Assembly: GCF_001528665.1 (NCBI RefSeq)
Contig: NZ_BBYJ01000015.1
Span: forward strand, 1-64,000
Reading direction: 5' to 3'
Source: Microtetraspora malaysiensis
GTDB taxonomy: Bacteria > Actinomycetota > Actinomycetes > Streptosporangiales > Streptosporangiaceae
Length of the DNA stretch: 64,000 bases
A program made the translations under genes and the position numbers. Position 1 is the stretch's first letter, and every line of letters starts with the position of its first letter. The notes under the pieces were generated by a model that worked only from the letters and a program-made list of their open reading frames with translations, was not told the origin of the DNA and made no database searches. Of this stretch, positions 62,374 through 64,000 are shown piece by piece.

Positions 62374-62476
62374 TTCCGATCGAATTAGTTGGATACCTAC
62401 CTTAACCCGCGGTCGGGGCATAGCGCAGCCCCCGGCGCGGCGTCCAAGAAGGTGACATTAACCCTTGGAGGTGGTC

Positions 62477-62998
62477 GTGGACGCCGCAGACGAGCGACGT
62501 TTCCGCGAGTTCGTGTCGGAGTCGTCCCCGGCGCTCATGAGACTGGGCTTCCTCCTGACCGGAGGAGATCAGCACTCCGCGGAGGATCTGGTGCAGACCG
62601 CCCTGGTCAAGGCGCTCGCCAAGTGGAGTCGCATCGACGATCCCGGGGCGTACGTCCGCCAGATCATGTACCGGCAGCGGATCAGTTGGTGGCGGGCGGA
62701 CCGGAGACGGCGGGAGACGATCGTCGCCGAGCCGCCGGACAGGCCGGGAGCGGACGACATCCATCCGGCGGAGCTGCGGATCGCCCTGCGCCACGCGCTC
62801 GCCCGGCTCACGCGCCGGCAGCGGGCGGTCCTGGTCCTGCGCTATCTCGAGGACCTGCCCGAGGCCGAGGTGGCGCGGATCCTGGGCTGCTCGGTCGGCA
62901 CCGTGCGGAGCACCGCGCACCGCTCGCTCGCCCGCCTGCGCGGCGTCGCGCCGGAGCTCGCCGATTTCCGTCTTTCCGTAAGTGAGGTGAGGTCATGA
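62477..62998 (+). CDS. SigE-family ECF RNA polymerase sigma factor
   Basis: 173 residues from GTG 62477 (GGAGG five bases upstream). Region 2 FREFVSESSPALMRLGFLLT, GGDQHSAEDLVQTALVKA, WRADRRRRE and region 4 LTRRQRAVLVLRYLEDLPEA then VARILGCSVGTVRSTAHRSL are complete. Its stop overlaps the next start (ATGA), so the next product may modulate it. Confidence 0.93.
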   Translation: MDAADERRFREFVSESSPALMRLGFLLTGGDQHSAEDLVQTALVKALAKWSRIDDPGAYVRQIMYRQRISWWRADRRRRETIVAEPPDRPGADDIHPAELRIALRHALARLTRRQRAVLVLRYLEDLPEAEVARILGCSVGTVRSTAHRSLARLRGVAPELADFRLSVSEVRS

Positions 62999-64000
62999 CG
63001 TCCCGAGTGCTCAAGGAGGCCCTGGAGGAATGGGCGGGGGAGGCGCATGTTCCAGGGGATCTGGCCGACCGCGCGCTGCGGAGGAGCAGGCGACGTCGAC
63101 TCGGAGTGTTCCTGGTCCCCGCCGTCGCCACCGGGATCATCGTCCTGGCGGTCACGCTGGCGGTCTCGCGGCTGGGCCCGGCCGGGCAGGCGGGGCCGGT
63201 GGCCGTACAGCCATGGGACGAGGTGATCCGGCTGGCGCCGGTTCACGAGCCGCCCGACAAGGTGACGACGGGCAGGACGAGCGCCGGCAGCGTGCTCACG
63301 GACACCCGTGACTCCCCGCCGCGGAAGATGATCGCCGCCGGGCGGTGGGCGGTCTCGGCGTACTGGACCGGCGAGTGGCGGAAGTCGGGTCCGGACCTGC
63401 GGGTGCGCGAGCGGACGTGGTACCTGCTCGATCCGGTGACCGCCACCTATGACGAGACGGAGTGGGGATTCCTCGACGTCTCACCCGGACTGCGCTACGC
63501 GGCGGTGCTGGAGAAGGGTCTCCCCGTAAGGAGGATCGGCGTCTTCGACATGGAGACGCGCCAGGTCCGGGCCTGGATCCCGATGGACAGGCCCGTCGGC
63601 GGAGTCGCCTGGTCGCCCGACGGTAAGAGCCTTGTGGCCACCGCCTACACGCGGCACCCGGACGAGGAGGCGGTCCCGGACGGCGCCGGTCAGCGCGTGA
63701 TCGAGAGCTCCAGGACCGGCTTCTACGTGATCGACGTGGCCACCGCCACCGCCGGGGAGTTCCACCCGATGGCCCTCGACTTCGTCGACAACTCGAACCC
63801 GCGCCGCGACTTCGGGTGGAGCGACGACGGCATGCTGATCTACGAATGGGACCTCTCCCCGCGGCACAAGGTCTTCTACGACCTCAACGGGACCCCGCAC
63901 GCCGCCCCGTCCGACTACGTGGTGACGGAGTCCAAGGCCGGTGTCTCGCCCGACGGCATGCTGCTGGCCGGAAGGGACGGGCTGCCGACCAGGGTGACCG
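62995..64000 (+). CDS. Membrane-anchored protein with WD40/TolB-like repeats, cut by the right edge
   Basis: 335 residues visible, no stop before the edge. A cytosolic head (LKEALEEWAGEAHVPGDLAD) is followed by basic residues, one helix (about 40-60) and a long outer part with GVAWSPDGKSLVATAY and AGVSPDGMLLAG, typical of TolB/WD40-like blades. Coupled to the SigE-type factor, it may serve as sensor or anti-sigma-like partner. That role is inference. Confidence 0.78.
   Translation, partial: MTSRVLKEALEEWAGEAHVPGDLADRALRRSRRRRLGVFLVPAVATGIIVLAVTLAVSRLGPAGQAGPVAVQPWDEVIRLAPVHEPPDKVTTGRTSAGSVLTDTRDSPPRKMIAAGRWAVSAYWTGEWRKSGPDLRVRERTWYLLDPVTATYDETEWGFLDVSPGLRYAAVLEKGLPVRRIGVFDMETRQVRAWIPMDRPVGGVAWSPDGKSLVATAYTRHPDEEAVPDGAGQRVIESSRTGFYVIDVATATAGEFHPMALDFVDNSNPRRDFGWSDDGMLIYEWDLSPRHKVFYDLNGTPHAAPSDYVVTESKAGVSPDGMLLAGRDGLPTRVT

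Noticed and set aside
60499-62388. Plus-strand frame of 629 codons
   Set aside because: It runs antisense to tauE and cysC, is rich in Arg/Gln/His and matches nothing; cysC motifs on the other strand are complete.

Overview
The window looks like chromosomal DNA of a very G+C-rich actinomycete. GTG and TTG starts are frequent, stop/start overlaps (GTGA, ATGA, TTGA) are common, many promoters look leaderless with a TAGGNT-type -10, and there is a DUF222 protein, a SigE-family ECF sigma factor and actinobacterial gene order (pmt/rsmI divergent, metG-tatD-rsmA-ispE, tRNA-Gln-glmU-prs-rplY-pth). The family Streptosporangiaceae (Nonomuraea, Microbispora, Streptosporangium) is the best guess; this is inference from gene content, not a computed placement.

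Layout. 1-2.6 kb: a DUF222 protein cut by the left edge and a small repeat-tailed membrane protein. 2.9-11.9 kb: peptide metabolism, with an M17 aminopeptidase, a GntR regulator, a proline-iminopeptidase-type hydrolase and a five-gene Dpp/Opp importer in one operon. 11.9-15.2 kb: small or unknown genes, including a broken SRPBCC-like gene. 15.3-20.7 kb: protein O-mannosyltransferase, RsmI and two membrane glycosyltransferases. 20.8-28.1 kb: housekeeping block metG, tatD, rsmA, ispE, then a LysE-type exporter preceded by a Trp-codon leader peptide with attenuator-like stems, then an ABC-F ATPase. 28.3-35.1 kb: three tandem paralogous secreted trypsin-fold proteins, each with the same roughly 300 bp upstream region including a perfect TGTGA-N6-TCACA (CRP-type) site. 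35.2-38.8 kb: MarR/trans-aconitate methyltransferase pair and a TetR/acyl-CoA desaturase pair, each with visible palindromic operators. 39.1-45.2 kb: an HTH protein, tRNA-Gln with a mispaired anticodon stem, glmU, prs, rplY, pth and a DEDDh exonuclease.

45.3-62.4 kb is the most unusual region. It combines a polyprenyl-phosphate sugar transferase, GT2 and WecG/TagA glycosyltransferases, a flippase, an O-antigen-ligase/polymerase-type protein, a Wzz-like chain-length protein, an APH-type kinase and a GH26-like lipoprotein with three different PAPS-type sulfotransferases and a PAPS supply set (cysQ, cysD, cysN, a cysC fused to a sulfurylase-like domain, and a TauE/SafE permease). Read together this is a candidate locus for making, polymerising and exporting a sulfated cell-surface polysaccharide, with its own sulfate activation. 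There is no sulfate reduction gene (cysH, cysI) here, which fits sulfation rather than cysteine synthesis.

The right edge holds a SigE-type sigma factor followed by a membrane protein with WD40-like repeats that may be its partner; this last gene is cut by the edge.
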